Under the pieces are notes generated by a model. It saw only the letters and a list, made by a program, of their open reading frames with translations, made no database searches and was not told the DNA's origin. A program made the position numbers and the translations under genes. A stretch of DNA of 64,000 nt from Dickeya poaceiphila. Lineage in GTDB: Bacteria; Pseudomonadota; Gammaproteobacteria; Enterobacterales; Enterobacteriaceae. This document shows positions 1 through 7,611 of this stretch, piece after piece. The DNA lies in contig NZ_CP042220.2 of the NCBI RefSeq assembly GCF_007858975.2, positions 1,984,001-2,048,000 of the forward strand. Direction: 5' to 3'. Position 1 is the first letter of the stretch; every line of letters begins with the position of its first letter.

Positions 1-323
1 TCAAGCAGTTGTTTAATCACCTGTTGCTGTTCAGGTGCCATGTTGGCAATGGCCTGAAACTGCAATGCCAGATCGGCATCGGGAGCCAGTTCCCCTTCGT
101 CAAAAATCAGCGAATCCGTGGTAACACGCAGGGTCTGCGCAATCTTCTTAATCGCTTCAAGTGAAGGCTGAGAGGTTCCGGCCTCGTAACGCTTAATCTG
201 CGTGACATGCAGGCCAACAGCATCGGCGAGAGCCTGCTGAGTCAAACCTTTACGCTTACGGATATGAGCTAAACGCGTGGAAACGCTCATGGACATCAAC
301 CAGTGAGAGAAGAATCCCGTCAT
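1..323 (-). CDS. XRE-family HTH regulator, copy 1 (partial, C-terminus cut by window edge)
   Basis: This is the N-terminal part of a small DNA-binding protein identical to the complete copy at 7135-7512. The start at 323 is preceded by a strong GGAGG five bases upstream of ATG. The helix-turn-helix lies at about residues 17-71 and contains LTQQALADAVGLHVTQIKRY, typical of Cro/CI-type regulators. It is divergent from the primase-helicase gene (start 423), so the roughly 100 bases between them probably hold both promoters and an operator. By analogy with phage and element repressors it may control the replication-recombination genes; that is inference. Confidence 0.9.
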   Translation of the reverse strand, partial: MTGFFSHWLMSMSVSTRLAHIRKRKGLTQQALADAVGLHVTQIKRYEAGTSQPSLEAIKKIAQTLRVTTDSLIFDEGELAPDADLALQFQAIANMAPEQQQVIKQLL

Positions 324-346
324 CTTAACCTCCGTATAAAGCGTGC

Positions 347-377
347 TTGACAGAGGTAGCATATCGGATACTAAAAT
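347..377 (+). promoter_or_regulatory. Candidate promoter of the primase-helicase gene (repeated at 7536-7566)
   Basis: A perfect TTGACA at 347-352 is followed by TAAAAT at 372-377 (spacing 19) or TACTAA at 369-374 (spacing 16). It lies between the divergent XRE gene and the primase gene, where autoregulation would be expected. The elements are seen directly; activity is inferred. Confidence 0.45.
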
Positions 378-422
378 GACGCACAATAGAATCTTGACGG
401 GTTTTTGACAGGAGCAGCGGAA

Positions 423-3400
423 ATGGGACGACTGACACCGGCAGAGCTGGAGCAACTGAAACGCGGGGTGTCGCTGCGGGCCGTGGCGCAGTCTCAGGGG
501 CATACACTGAAAAAGCAGGGGGCGGACAGCTATGTCTGCCGGTGCCCGTTCCATCAGGAAAACACGCCGTCCTGCGTCATCACGCCGTCGAAGAACCTGT
601 ACCACTGCTTCGGCTGCGGGGCGTCGGGGTCGGTGCTGGACTGGCTGCAACACACCGAGCGGCTGACCTACCCGCAAACGCTGCTGCGGCTGCGGGAGCT
701 GGCCGGCAATCCATCTTTTTTAGCCGCCGTCCCTGTCCCCGCCTCGCCGGCGGTGGCCCGTACCAGACTCGCCGATCTGGATGATGACGGTCAGGCGCTG
801 CTGAATCAGGTTATCCAGTTCTACCACCAGAGCCTGCTCAACAGCCCGGAGGCGCAGCAGTGGCTGGTCAGTCGTGGTCTGACGCACCCGGAACTGGTAA
901 GCCACTTCCGGCTGGGGTTTGCCGGTCATCACGGTATCGGCGGCAGCGCGGGGCTGCTGCCGTCCTCGTCGAGCCACGAGGGAAAGCGGCTGCGTGAGAA
1001 ACTGGCCGGGCTGGGGGTGCTGCGCGCGGCCACCAGACAGGACCACTTCCGGGGCTGCGTGGTGATGCCGGTTATCGGCTGGGCGGAGTCGGCGAATGTG
1101 GCGCAGCGGGGCCGGGTGATGCAGTTGTACGGGCGGCGGGTGCAGCCGGACCACAAAATCCTCAAAGGCTCGCCGAAGCACCTGTATCTGCCGTCGCCGC
1201 TGGCCGGGGTGTGGAACGAGGACGCCCTGAAGGCGTCGTCAGAGGTCATCCTGTGCGAGTCGCTGATCGATGCGATGACGTTCTGGTGTGCCGGGTTCCG
1301 CAACGTGACCACCGCTTACGGGGCCAACGGCTTTACCGCTGACCATCTGGCGGCGTTGCAGTATCACGGCGTGAAGCGGGTGCAGATAGCCTATGACCGT
1401 GATGAGGCGGGCGACCGGGGCGCGGACAGCGTGGCGGCGGAGCTGCTGGAAGCGGGTATCGAGGCGTGGCGGGTGCGGTTCCCGCCGGGGCTGGATGCGA
1501 ATGCCTATGCGCTGAACAGTGGCAGCCCGGAAAGCGCATTAGGGCTGGCACTGGAGCAGGCAGCGTGGATGGGTCAGGGAACCGGGCCGGGGGTGGTGTT
1601 CTCCCGTGACATGCCGGTGAGTGGCGAGCGTGAACCTTCTTCCTTAGCCGCCCCGGCGGGCGTACCGGCACCGACGGTGGCAGGCGAGTTAACCGCGTCC
1701 GGCGACCTGCTGCTGACTCACGGCCCACGGGTGTGGCGGGTGCGCGGCTGGCAGAAAAACACCGTACAGGACGTGATGAAGGTCAACGTGCAGGTGCGGG
1801 ACGCGTCAACCGGCGCGCTGTATGTGGACAGTCTGGACCTGTACAGCTCGCGGCAGCGTCAGGGCTATGTGGCGGCGGCCGCGGCAGAACTGGGCTGTGA
1901 CGCGTCGGTTATCAAGCGCGAGTGCGGCCGGGTGCTGCTGATGCTGGAGCAAAAGCAGGATGACGTGCGGCAGGCGGCAGAGCAGGCTGAACGCGCTCCG
2001 GCGGTCACGGTCAGCGCGGAAGAGGAAGCGGACGCACTGGCGTTACTCAAGTCCCCGGACCTTGCGGCGCGTATCGTGGACGACCTCGCGGCCTGCGGGG
2101 TGGTGGGGGAAAGCACCAATCTGCTGACCGGGTATCTGGCGGCGACGTCGCGCAAGCTGGATAAGCCGCTGGCCGTGCTTATCCAGTCATCCAGTGCGGC
2201 GGGGAAATCGTCGCTGATGGACGCGGTGCTGGGGATGATGCCGGAGGAAGAGCGTATCCAGTACAGCGCGATGACCGGGCAGAGCCTGTATTACCTTGGC
2301 GAGACCTCGTTACAGCACAAGATACTGGCGATAGCCGAGGAAGAAGGCGTGCGGCAGGCGGCGTATGCCCTCAAGTTGCTCCAGTCGGACGGGGAACTGA
2401 AAATCGCCAGTACCGGCAAGAACGAGCAGAGCGGCGAACTGGTGACGCGGGAATACAAGGTACAGGGGCCGGTGATGCTGATGCTGACCACCACGGCCAG
2501 CGACGTGGACGAAGAGCTGCTGAACCGCTGTCTGGTGTTGACGGTGAACGAATCCAGAGAGCAGACGCAGGCCATCCACGCGATGCAACGCCACGGGCAG
2601 ACGCTGGCCGGGCTGCTTCAGTCTTCAGAAAAGCAGTATCTGACCCGGCTACACCAGAACGCACAGCGGCTGTTACGGCCGCTGAAGGTGGTGAATCCGT
2701 ATGCCGACCGGCTGACGTTCCTGAGTGATAAAACCCGCACCCGGCGCGACCATATGAAGTACCTGACGTTAATCCAGGCCATCGCGCTGTTGCATCAGTA
2801 CCAGCGTGAAGTGAAGCGGGTAACGCACCGGGGGCAGGTCATCGAGTATATCGAGGTGGAAAAAGGCGATATCGCGCTGGCCAATCAGCTGGCCCACGAG
2901 GTGCTGGGCCGGACACTGGACGAAATGCCGCCGCAGACGCGCAAGCTGCTGGTGTGGCTGAAGGGCTGGGTACAGGAGCGGGCGCAGGGGCAGGCGGTGA
3001 AGGCGGACGAGATACGGTTCACGCGGCGGGAGGTGCGGGCAGCGCTGGGCTGGGGTGACACGCAACTGAAAATCCACCTTGGCAGGCTGCTGGAAATGGA
3101 ATACCTGCTGCTGTTCCGGCGCGGTCTGATGTATGAATACGGGCTGCTGTGGGACGGTGACGACAACGGCGGGGCGCACCTGTGCGGGCTGCTGGAGGTG
3201 GAAGACGCGACCCCGGAGACAGAAGGCAATGCCGACCGGTCGGGGCTGGAGGTCACTCAGTCGGCCCCCGGTCGGGGTGTGGTCGGCAACCAGTCGGAGA
3301 GTGAAAAACCGGCGTCAGGCCAGACGGCACAAGGGCTGACGGCAAAAGCGGTCGGGTCTGAGCCAGACGCGGTAATCAGGGGAAAAGAAAAATCGCCTGC

Positions 3401-3461
3401 CGTGCCGCTGCCTGCGAGTAAAAACGGCGTGGCTGAGGGCAATGCCGACCGGTCGGGGTGA
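423..3461 (+). CDS. Primase-helicase (CHC2 zinc finger, Toprim, P-loop ATPase), copy 1
   Basis: A protein of about 1012 residues combining a DnaG-type primase front end with a P-loop helicase-like back end, as in replication proteins of phages and integrative elements. A CHC2 zinc finger sits near residues 39-70 (Cys41, His44, Cys62, Cys65). A Toprim domain follows (CESLIDAM near 279; AYDRDEAGDRG near 320). A Walker A motif, SSSAAGKSS, lies near 588-597, with a probable Walker B region after it. ATG 423 was chosen because AGGAG lies nine bases upstream; an upstream TTG at 405 lacks this. The C-terminal ~80 residues are low-complexity and partly duplicated. The recombinase gene follows 93 bases downstream. 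It could let the unit replicate autonomously, which is inference. It is not obviously the P4 alpha protein. Confidence 0.85.
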   Translation: MGRLTPAELEQLKRGVSLRAVAQSQGHTLKKQGADSYVCRCPFHQENTPSCVITPSKNLYHCFGCGASGSVLDWLQHTERLTYPQTLLRLRELAGNPSFLAAVPVPASPAVARTRLADLDDDGQALLNQVIQFYHQSLLNSPEAQQWLVSRGLTHPELVSHFRLGFAGHHGIGGSAGLLPSSSSHEGKRLREKLAGLGVLRAATRQDHFRGCVVMPVIGWAESANVAQRGRVMQLYGRRVQPDHKILKGSPKHLYLPSPLAGVWNEDALKASSEVILCESLIDAMTFWCAGFRNVTTAYGANGFTADHLAALQYHGVKRVQIAYDRDEAGDRGADSVAAELLEAGIEAWRVRFPPGLDANAYALNSGSPESALGLALEQAAWMGQGTGPGVVFSRDMPVSGEREPSSLAAPAGVPAPTVAGELTASGDLLLTHGPRVWRVRGWQKNTVQDVMKVNVQVRDASTGALYVDSLDLYSSRQRQGYVAAAAAELGCDASVIKRECGRVLLMLEQKQDDVRQAAEQAERAPAVTVSAEEEADALALLKSPDLAARIVDDLAACGVVGESTNLLTGYLAATSRKLDKPLAVLIQSSSAAGKSSLMDAVLGMMPEEERIQYSAMTGQSLYYLGETSLQHKILAIAEEEGVRQAAYALKLLQSDGELKIASTGKNEQSGELVTREYKVQGPVMLMLTTTASDVDEELLNRCLVLTVNESREQTQAIHAMQRHGQTLAGLLQSSEKQYLTRLHQNAQRLLRPLKVVNPYADRLTFLSDKTRTRRDHMKYLTLIQAIALLHQYQREVKRVTHRGQVIEYIEVEKGDIALANQLAHEVLGRTLDEMPPQTRKLLVWLKGWVQERAQGQAVKADEIRFTRREVRAALGWGDTQLKIHLGRLLEMEYLLLFRRGLMYEYGLLWDGDDNGGAHLCGLLEVEDATPETEGNADRSGLEVTQSAPGRGVVGNQSESEKPASGQTAQGLTAKAVGSEPDAVIRGKEKSPAVPLPASKNGVAEGNADRSG

Positions 3462-3519
3462 AGCCGAACACAGTGATCAGGGGGAAAAGAAAATCGCCAT
3501 CTGCGCCGCTGCCTGCGGT
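3351..3519 (+). repeat. Imperfect 101-base tandem repeat at the primase 3' end (also at 10540-10708)
   Basis: The stretch at 3351-3418 (GTCGGG, AATCAGGGGAAAAGAAAAA, GCCGCTGCCTGCG) recurs imperfectly at 3452-3519, 101 bases later. The primase stop codon falls in the second copy. A related GGCAATGCCGACCGGTCGGGG occurs at about 3224 and 3438. The repeat suggests the C-terminal tail grew by duplication, and it could also serve as a protein-binding array. Confidence 0.7.
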
Positions 3520-3554
3520 CGGCGATACGCCGGTTGAGAGCGCGGGGGTGACAC

Positions 3555-4664
3555 ATGGCCAACCGTAAACCCCGTGCCGATGCGCTGCTGACGGTGGATG
3601 AGGTCTACAGAAAACCCATCGGCCCGGCCAGTGACCCGAAAAGCCTGTATGCGCTGCTGCTGCGGTTCGTGGCGTGGCGTCGGGAGCGGAACTGGTCGGA
3701 GACCACGCTGAAGACGCAAACCCATCATCAGTACCGGTTCATCCTGTGGGCGGCGGAGCGCGGGCTGCACTATGGCCGGGACATCACCTTACCGATACTG
3801 GAGCACTATCAGCGTCACCTGTACCAGTACCGCAAACCGAACGGGGAGCCACTGAGCACCCGGACGCAGCGCAGCCAGCTGGGGCCACTGGTGGTGTGGT
3901 TCGGCTGGATGACCCGCCATCATCTGCTGCTGGCCGACCCGGCGTCGGGTCTGGTGTTGCCGCGTCTGGAAAAGCGGCTGCCGCGTCATATCCTGAGCGT
4001 GGCGGATGTGGAGCAGGTGCTGGCGTTGCCGGACCTGACCACGCTTCAGGGCATCCGTGACCGGGCGCTGATGGAGCTGCTGTGGTCAACCGGGATACGG
4101 CGGGGTGAAGTGGCGGTGCTGGAGGTGTACAGCGTGGACGCGAGCCGCCATATCGTGACCATCGTGCAGGGCAAGGGAAAGAAGGACCGGGTTATCCCGG
4201 TCGGCAAACGGGCGTTAGGGTGGATAGCGCGCTATGTGTGTGAGGTGAGGCCGCAACTGCTGGTGAATCCGCACTGCCCGGCGCTGTTCGTGGCACTGGA
4301 CGGCGTGGAAGGACTGACGCCGAACGGCATCACCAATCTGGTCAGCCATTACATCAAAGCATCGGGGATAGCGAAATGGGGAAGCTGCCACCTGTTCCGT
4401 CACGCGATGGCGACACAGATGCTGGAGAACGGGGCGGACCTGCGGTGGATACAGGCGATGCTGGGCCACGCGAGCGTGGAGAGCACGCAAATCTACACGC
4501 AGGTGAGCATCCGGGCGTTGCAGGCGGTCCATGCGAGTACCCATCCGGCGGAGCAGCCGGACAGTGATGAAACCGGGCTGCCGGCTGACCTGATGGCGGC
4601 AGAGCAGCCGGACACCCCGGAGCCGGACGACACACCTGTGTTGCCGGACAGCCCGCAAAGTTAG
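3555..4664 (+). CDS. Tyrosine recombinase (integrase), copy 1
   Basis: A 369-residue XerC/XerD-like recombinase. An N-terminal SAM-like core-binding domain spans about residues 28-135. The catalytic domain follows with all expected residues: Arg182 (STGIRRGE), Lys207 (GKGKKDR), His279 and Arg282 (HLFRH), His305 (LGHAS) and Tyr314 (TQIYTQ). It should perform site-specific strand exchange. The acidic, Pro-rich tail after about residue 330 is unusual for XerCD. It lies 93 bases after the primase-helicase gene on the same strand, probably one operon. Directly downstream are dif-like inverted repeats that could be its sites. Remnants of related recombinase tails occur near 14724. Confidence 0.93.
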   Translation: MANRKPRADALLTVDEVYRKPIGPASDPKSLYALLLRFVAWRRERNWSETTLKTQTHHQYRFILWAAERGLHYGRDITLPILEHYQRHLYQYRKPNGEPLSTRTQRSQLGPLVVWFGWMTRHHLLLADPASGLVLPRLEKRLPRHILSVADVEQVLALPDLTTLQGIRDRALMELLWSTGIRRGEVAVLEVYSVDASRHIVTIVQGKGKKDRVIPVGKRALGWIARYVCEVRPQLLVNPHCPALFVALDGVEGLTPNGITNLVSHYIKASGIAKWGSCHLFRHAMATQMLENGADLRWIQAMLGHASVESTQIYTQVSIRALQAVHASTHPAEQPDSDETGLPADLMAAEQPDTPEPDDTPVLPDSPQS

Positions 4665-5583
4665 CGCTCTCCGGTTGAGTGCGGCGGGAGCGGGTTCGGC
4701 AGACAGCCCGTGGGGCTGACTGCCGTCATGCCAGGTCGCGGGCGGGGGTAAACGTCCGCCCGGCCAGCGTTGGGCGGCGGTGCTCCCTGTCAACCCGGCG
4801 GCTGGCCGGTCAGCCGTTCAACATAATGCGGGGGATTATACGAAGCTCGCCGCCTGCCGGTGGTGGCAGGGTAAACGGTGGTGTGCGGCTCGTATCGTAT
4901 AATCCGCATTATGTCTTGCGCCCCCGCCACCGGCAGCGCGGGTTGGGCGCGGCGCGCAAGGCTTCGCCTTCCGCTGTCTGCTCCGGTGTGCGTTCTTCGG
5001 CTTCCTGGCCGCTGGTGTCGCCGGAAACACCGGCGTCGGCGTTGAGTCCCGACGTCATCCGGTATCCCCCTCGCGTTATCCTCAACCCCAACCCCCAGGA
5101 AGAAGTCGGCCCGTCGGGCCTCCGCTGAAGGGCTTCATGCCCACCCGCTGCATCTGTCCGTCACGGCTCGCAGTCGGTTCCCTCCTTGCTCGTTCCCGTG
5201 CCGGCCAGCCTTCGCCCCCGCCCCGGTGTGGCGTGGTCATGCAGGTGCCTCTTCGCCTTAACCGTCGGCGCGACAGAGCGCCGCAGGGCGTCGCTTGCGG
5301 ACTCTGTGCCGTCCGCACCGGCAGAACCCACGCCGGCGCCACAGGCAAGCTGTGGCCCCGTCACGGGTTGCGATGAAACCCCAAACCGGCCCCTAAAAAA
5401 CCAAACCCCAGACAGCGGATGGCAGCGGCTGCCGCCGCTGCTATGATGCGGGGGTTGCAGGCAAAATCCACGGCAGGGCGGTAGCGTGTCGGGGGCCAAA
5501 ACCGCGTATCGGGGCTTCGGTGTCCGGGTATCGAAACGCCTCAGGGAAAACCGGCTGTAACCGACTGACCGCACAGGGAAAAA
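4665..5583 (+). other. Long GC-rich non-coding stretch between recombinase and toxin, copy 1
   Basis: About 920 bases without a convincing gene; open frames here are compositionally biased and end at random. The stretch is identical in the second unit (11854-12772). It contains the inverted dif-like pair at 4821-4914, several GC-rich self-complementary stretches (for example around 5105-5130, 5265-5345 and 5421-5440) and a TATGAT hexamer at 5442-5447 without a convincing -35. An in-frame TGA lies at 5566-5568, 18 bases before the toxin start, so the toxin is not an extension of an upstream frame. It could encode a structured RNA or be the element's recombination and origin region. Confidence 0.6.
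4821..4914. repeat. Inverted pair of dif-like sites (candidate recombination site; also at 12010-12103)
   Basis: ACATAA-N9-TTATACG at 4821-4842 faces an inverted partner at 4896-4914 that reads ACATAATGCGGATTATACG on the minus strand, with a six-base centre. The E. coli dif site read on the same strand has arms ending ACATAA and beginning TTATGCG around a six-base centre, so the resemblance is in both arms. The sites lie about 160 and 230 bases downstream of the tyrosine recombinase. Function as crossover site is inferred. Confidence 0.5.
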
Positions 5584-6501
5584 GTGAGTTCGTCGGCTGA
5601 CTTCGCAACGGAAGAAGTTGTTGTGGAGAATAACCTTTTGTCTGCCAAACGCAGTCAGGAGCGTTACGAGAAACTGGCTGCCTGTAATGGCGACAAAGCT
5701 TGTGTTGCGGAGGTTCGTCGGGAGTTTGGGCCGGAATCGGATGAACAGCGGCAGCGGGTAGAAACCTGTTCCAGCGCGGCGGACTGTTACACAGTTGAGC
5801 AGGGGCTGAAGTCCATGCGTGCAGAGTACAGCCAGCAGGAAGCGGCACTGGCAGAAAAAGCACGTACACAAGGGGTTGGCTCGTTAAGCGAGGCGGAGCA
5901 AAAAGAGTGGATTGCAGCCCGTAGCGCTTTGACGGAATTGGATTCACAGATAAACCTGTCGTTGCATCGTGCGCAGACAATGGGTGGTTCGGCGGAGGTC
6001 TCGGCGGAAATCACCAATGTGATGGGCCACGCAGCGATCGCATCGGCTGCGGGAGTTGCCGGAGGGATTTCCAAAGCAACATCTAAAGAGTCAGTTACTA
6101 CTGGGCAAAATAGCCCTATTGTACCGGGTGGGGGTTTAGCTGCTCATGAAGCAGCGGGCGGTCATCTGATCGATAGGCATGTTGGGAAAACTGAAGCGGA
6201 GTTATTAAATCGAGTGTCTACCGGAAATGTTAAAACGGCATCTTCGTTTACTGACAGGGCTACAGCCGAAGCTGTCACAAGTAGGGCTATTGATGGCAAC
6301 CAATCTAAAATCAGAGACTATTTATCTGGTAGCCAAAAAGCGTATTTAGAAATTGACTATCAATCATCGTCACCTATAGGCATTAGTGTTTCACGAGGTG
6401 CGCCATCAGCAACTCAAGTAACAAACGCTAGGATCGTAATAGCAAGAGATCCATCAATGCCTACTGGTTATAGAATAGTAACGGGATATCCAACACCATG
6501 A
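5584..6501 (+). CDS. Orphan CDI effector C-terminus: VENN region plus RNase A-like toxin domain
   Basis: A 305-residue protein starting at GTG with AGGGA five bases upstream. VENN at residues 14-17 is the junction signature of CdiA effectors. The middle region (about 18-175, with several Cys) resembles a pretoxin or entry segment. The last ~125 residues match, from memory of the family, the bacterial CdiA-CT RNase A-like domain: GGGLAAHEAAGGH and RHVGKT (His188, His194, His199), FTDRATAEAV, GISVSRG and a terminal PTGYRIVTGYP. Members of that family degrade RNA in the target cell. No filamentous CdiA body, export signal or two-partner secretion domain is attached, so this is an orphan toxin module. 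The first 51 bases are identical to the toxin gene at 12773. The immunity gene overlaps its stop codon. Confidence 0.85.
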   Translation: MSSSADFATEEVVVENNLLSAKRSQERYEKLAACNGDKACVAEVRREFGPESDEQRQRVETCSSAADCYTVEQGLKSMRAEYSQQEAALAEKARTQGVGSLSEAEQKEWIAARSALTELDSQINLSLHRAQTMGGSAEVSAEITNVMGHAAIASAAGVAGGISKATSKESVTTGQNSPIVPGGGLAAHEAAGGHLIDRHVGKTEAELLNRVSTGNVKTASSFTDRATAEAVTSRAIDGNQSKIRDYLSGSQKAYLEIDYQSSSPIGISVSRGAPSATQVTNARIVIARDPSMPTGYRIVTGYPTP

Positions 6502-6794
6502 ATATAATAGATAAATATCCATCTCTCTCATATTTTTTGAGATGCTATCTTAATCAAGACTTTGAAGTGCTATTCGGTAGTGCTGATGGGGCATTGGATG
6601 CATATATATCTACAGAAAATGAAGATGAGCGTCTTTGTTTAAGGGAAGAAATTAACAACTTGTTAGCTCTTTCCTTAGATGATAGCGAGTTAGAAGATAT
6701 TATATTGAATAAAATTGACTGTTCTTATTACTATCCTAATGAGTGGCGAACGGCTAAAGATTGGTTCGAGCATATATGTAAAAAAATAGATTGA
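6498..6794 (+). CDS. CDI immunity protein paired with the RNase A-like toxin
   Basis: A 98-residue acidic protein whose ATG overlaps the toxin stop codon (ATGA at 6498-6501), the classic translational coupling of CdiA-CT and CdiI. The sequence is AT-rich compared with the upstream GC-rich unit. Features such as FEVLFGSADGALDAYI and a C-terminal YPNEWRTAKDWFEHI fit small alpha-helical CdiI-type immunity proteins. It should bind and neutralise the adjacent nuclease in the cytoplasm. There is no signal peptide or membrane segment, consistent with a cytoplasmic toxin. Function rests on position and family resemblance. Confidence 0.8.
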   Translation: MNIIDKYPSLSYFLRCYLNQDFEVLFGSADGALDAYISTENEDERLCLREEINNLLALSLDDSELEDIILNKIDCSYYYPNEWRTAKDWFEHICKKID

Positions 6795-6797
6795 AAC

Positions 6798-6826
6798 GAT
6801 CCCGGCCCCGCGCCGGGATCTTCTTT
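6798..6826. terminator. Terminator after the first immunity gene
   Basis: GATCCCGGCCCCGCGCCGGGATC (6798-6820) is a perfect GC-rich hairpin followed by TTCTTTT. It separates the rightward toxin-immunity genes from the leftward symE-like gene. A near-identical hairpin follows the second immunity gene. Confidence 0.85.
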
Positions 6827-6832
6827 TACCAG

Positions 6833-7057
6833 TTAGATCCTAATCTCCGCCTCAATCACCAGCCGCCCGCGCTCCACGGTGACGATAACGGGCTGGCCGG
6901 TGTTGAAGCCGAGATCTTCCAGCCAGCGGCCCTTGAGCGTGAGCTGTGGCGGCGGGTTACCCTTCATGCCATTGGGGGCGTAGCCGACGGTGTAATGCCG
7001 TTGGGGTTCTTTTACTTCAGTTGCGCGGGGTTCTGACTTAGAATCGCGTCCAGCCAT
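6833..7057 (-). CDS. SymE-family toxin-like protein
   Basis: A 74-residue protein with the SymE/AbrB-type core HYTVGYAPN, then LTLKGRWLEDLGF, TGQPVIVTVERGRLVIEAEI, closely resembling the middle of E. coli SymE (LKGQWLEAAGF). SymE is an SOS-induced toxin with an AbrB-like fold, and members often sit beside Rhs and CDI modules. It is shorter than E. coli SymE, lacking the C-terminal extension. It is transcribed against the toxin-immunity pair and ends 11 bases after the terminator hairpin. No obvious LexA box or SymR-type antisense RNA was recognised nearby. Whether it is toxic is unknown. Confidence 0.8.
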   Translation of the reverse strand: MAGRDSKSEPRATEVKEPQRHYTVGYAPNGMKGNPPPQLTLKGRWLEDLGFNTGQPVIVTVERGRLVIEAEIRI

Positions 7058-7134
7058 AGTAACTACCTCGTTTAGTTGCTTGTGGTGAGCGGTAACAGTG
7101 GGGTGCCACCCGCTGTTACCGCGTTAACTCGTTG

Positions 7135-7512
7135 TTATCCCTTCATCTTTGATGACCATCGTTCAGCTTCATACTTGATAATCATCCCTTCAAGCAGTTG
7201 TTTAATCACCTGTTGCTGTTCAGGTGCCATGTTGGCAATGGCCTGAAACTGCAATGCCAGATCGGCATCGGGAGCCAGTTCCCCTTCGTCAAAAATCAGC
7301 GAATCCGTGGTAACACGCAGGGTCTGCGCAATCTTCTTAATCGCTTCAAGTGAAGGCTGAGAGGTTCCGGCCTCGTAACGCTTAATCTGCGTGACATGCA
7401 GGCCAACAGCATCGGCGAGAGCCTGCTGAGTCAAACCTTTACGCTTACGGATATGAGCTAAACGCGTGGAAACGCTCATGGACATCAACCAGTGAGAGAA
7501 GAATCCCGTCAT
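7135..7512 (-). CDS. XRE-family HTH regulator, copy 2 (complete)
   Basis: A complete 125-residue regulator. ATG at 7512 is preceded by GGAGG five bases upstream; longer upstream frames overlap the divergent primase gene and lack a ribosome site. The helix-turn-helix occupies about residues 17-71, followed by a short linker (TTDSLIFDEGELAPDADLALQF) and a C-terminal helix rich in Gln and Leu that could dimerise. Promoter layout is as in copy 1. Its position just before the replication-recombination genes suggests a control switch for the unit. Confidence 0.92.
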   Translation of the reverse strand: MTGFFSHWLMSMSVSTRLAHIRKRKGLTQQALADAVGLHVTQIKRYEAGTSQPSLEAIKKIAQTLRVTTDSLIFDEGELAPDADLALQFQAIANMAPEQQQVIKQLLEGMIIKYEAERWSSKMKG

Positions 7513-7611
7513 CTTAACCTCCGTATAAAGCGTGCTTGACAGAGGTAGCATATCGGATACTAAAATGACGCACAATAGAATCTTGACGGGTTTTTGACAG
7601 GAGCAGCGGAA

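Larger units (their letters stand above)
1..5634 (+). repeat. Tandem array unit, copy 1 (left part outside window)
   Basis: Bases 1-5634 recur at 7190-12823, an offset of 7189. The encoded primase and recombinase have identical translations in the two copies, and every stretch of nucleotides I compared also matches. Identity stops inside the toxin gene, 51 bases after its GTG start (C at 5635, T at 12824), just past the VENN codons. The left boundary lies outside the window. The unit carries an XRE regulator, a primase-helicase, a tyrosine recombinase and a long non-coding stretch. Such identity implies recent duplication or gene conversion. Confidence 0.97.

Noticed and set aside
4679..5128. 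149-codon rightward frame after the recombinase, present in both units
   Set aside because: It is Arg- and Pro-rich, lacks a good start and spans the dif-like inverted repeats, so it looks like chance in GC-rich DNA. Identity between units only reflects the duplication.
5161..5871. 236-codon leftward frame across the non-coding block and toxin start
   Set aside because: It crosses the VENN junction on the opposite strand and therefore changes C-terminal neighbours between units; composition is random.
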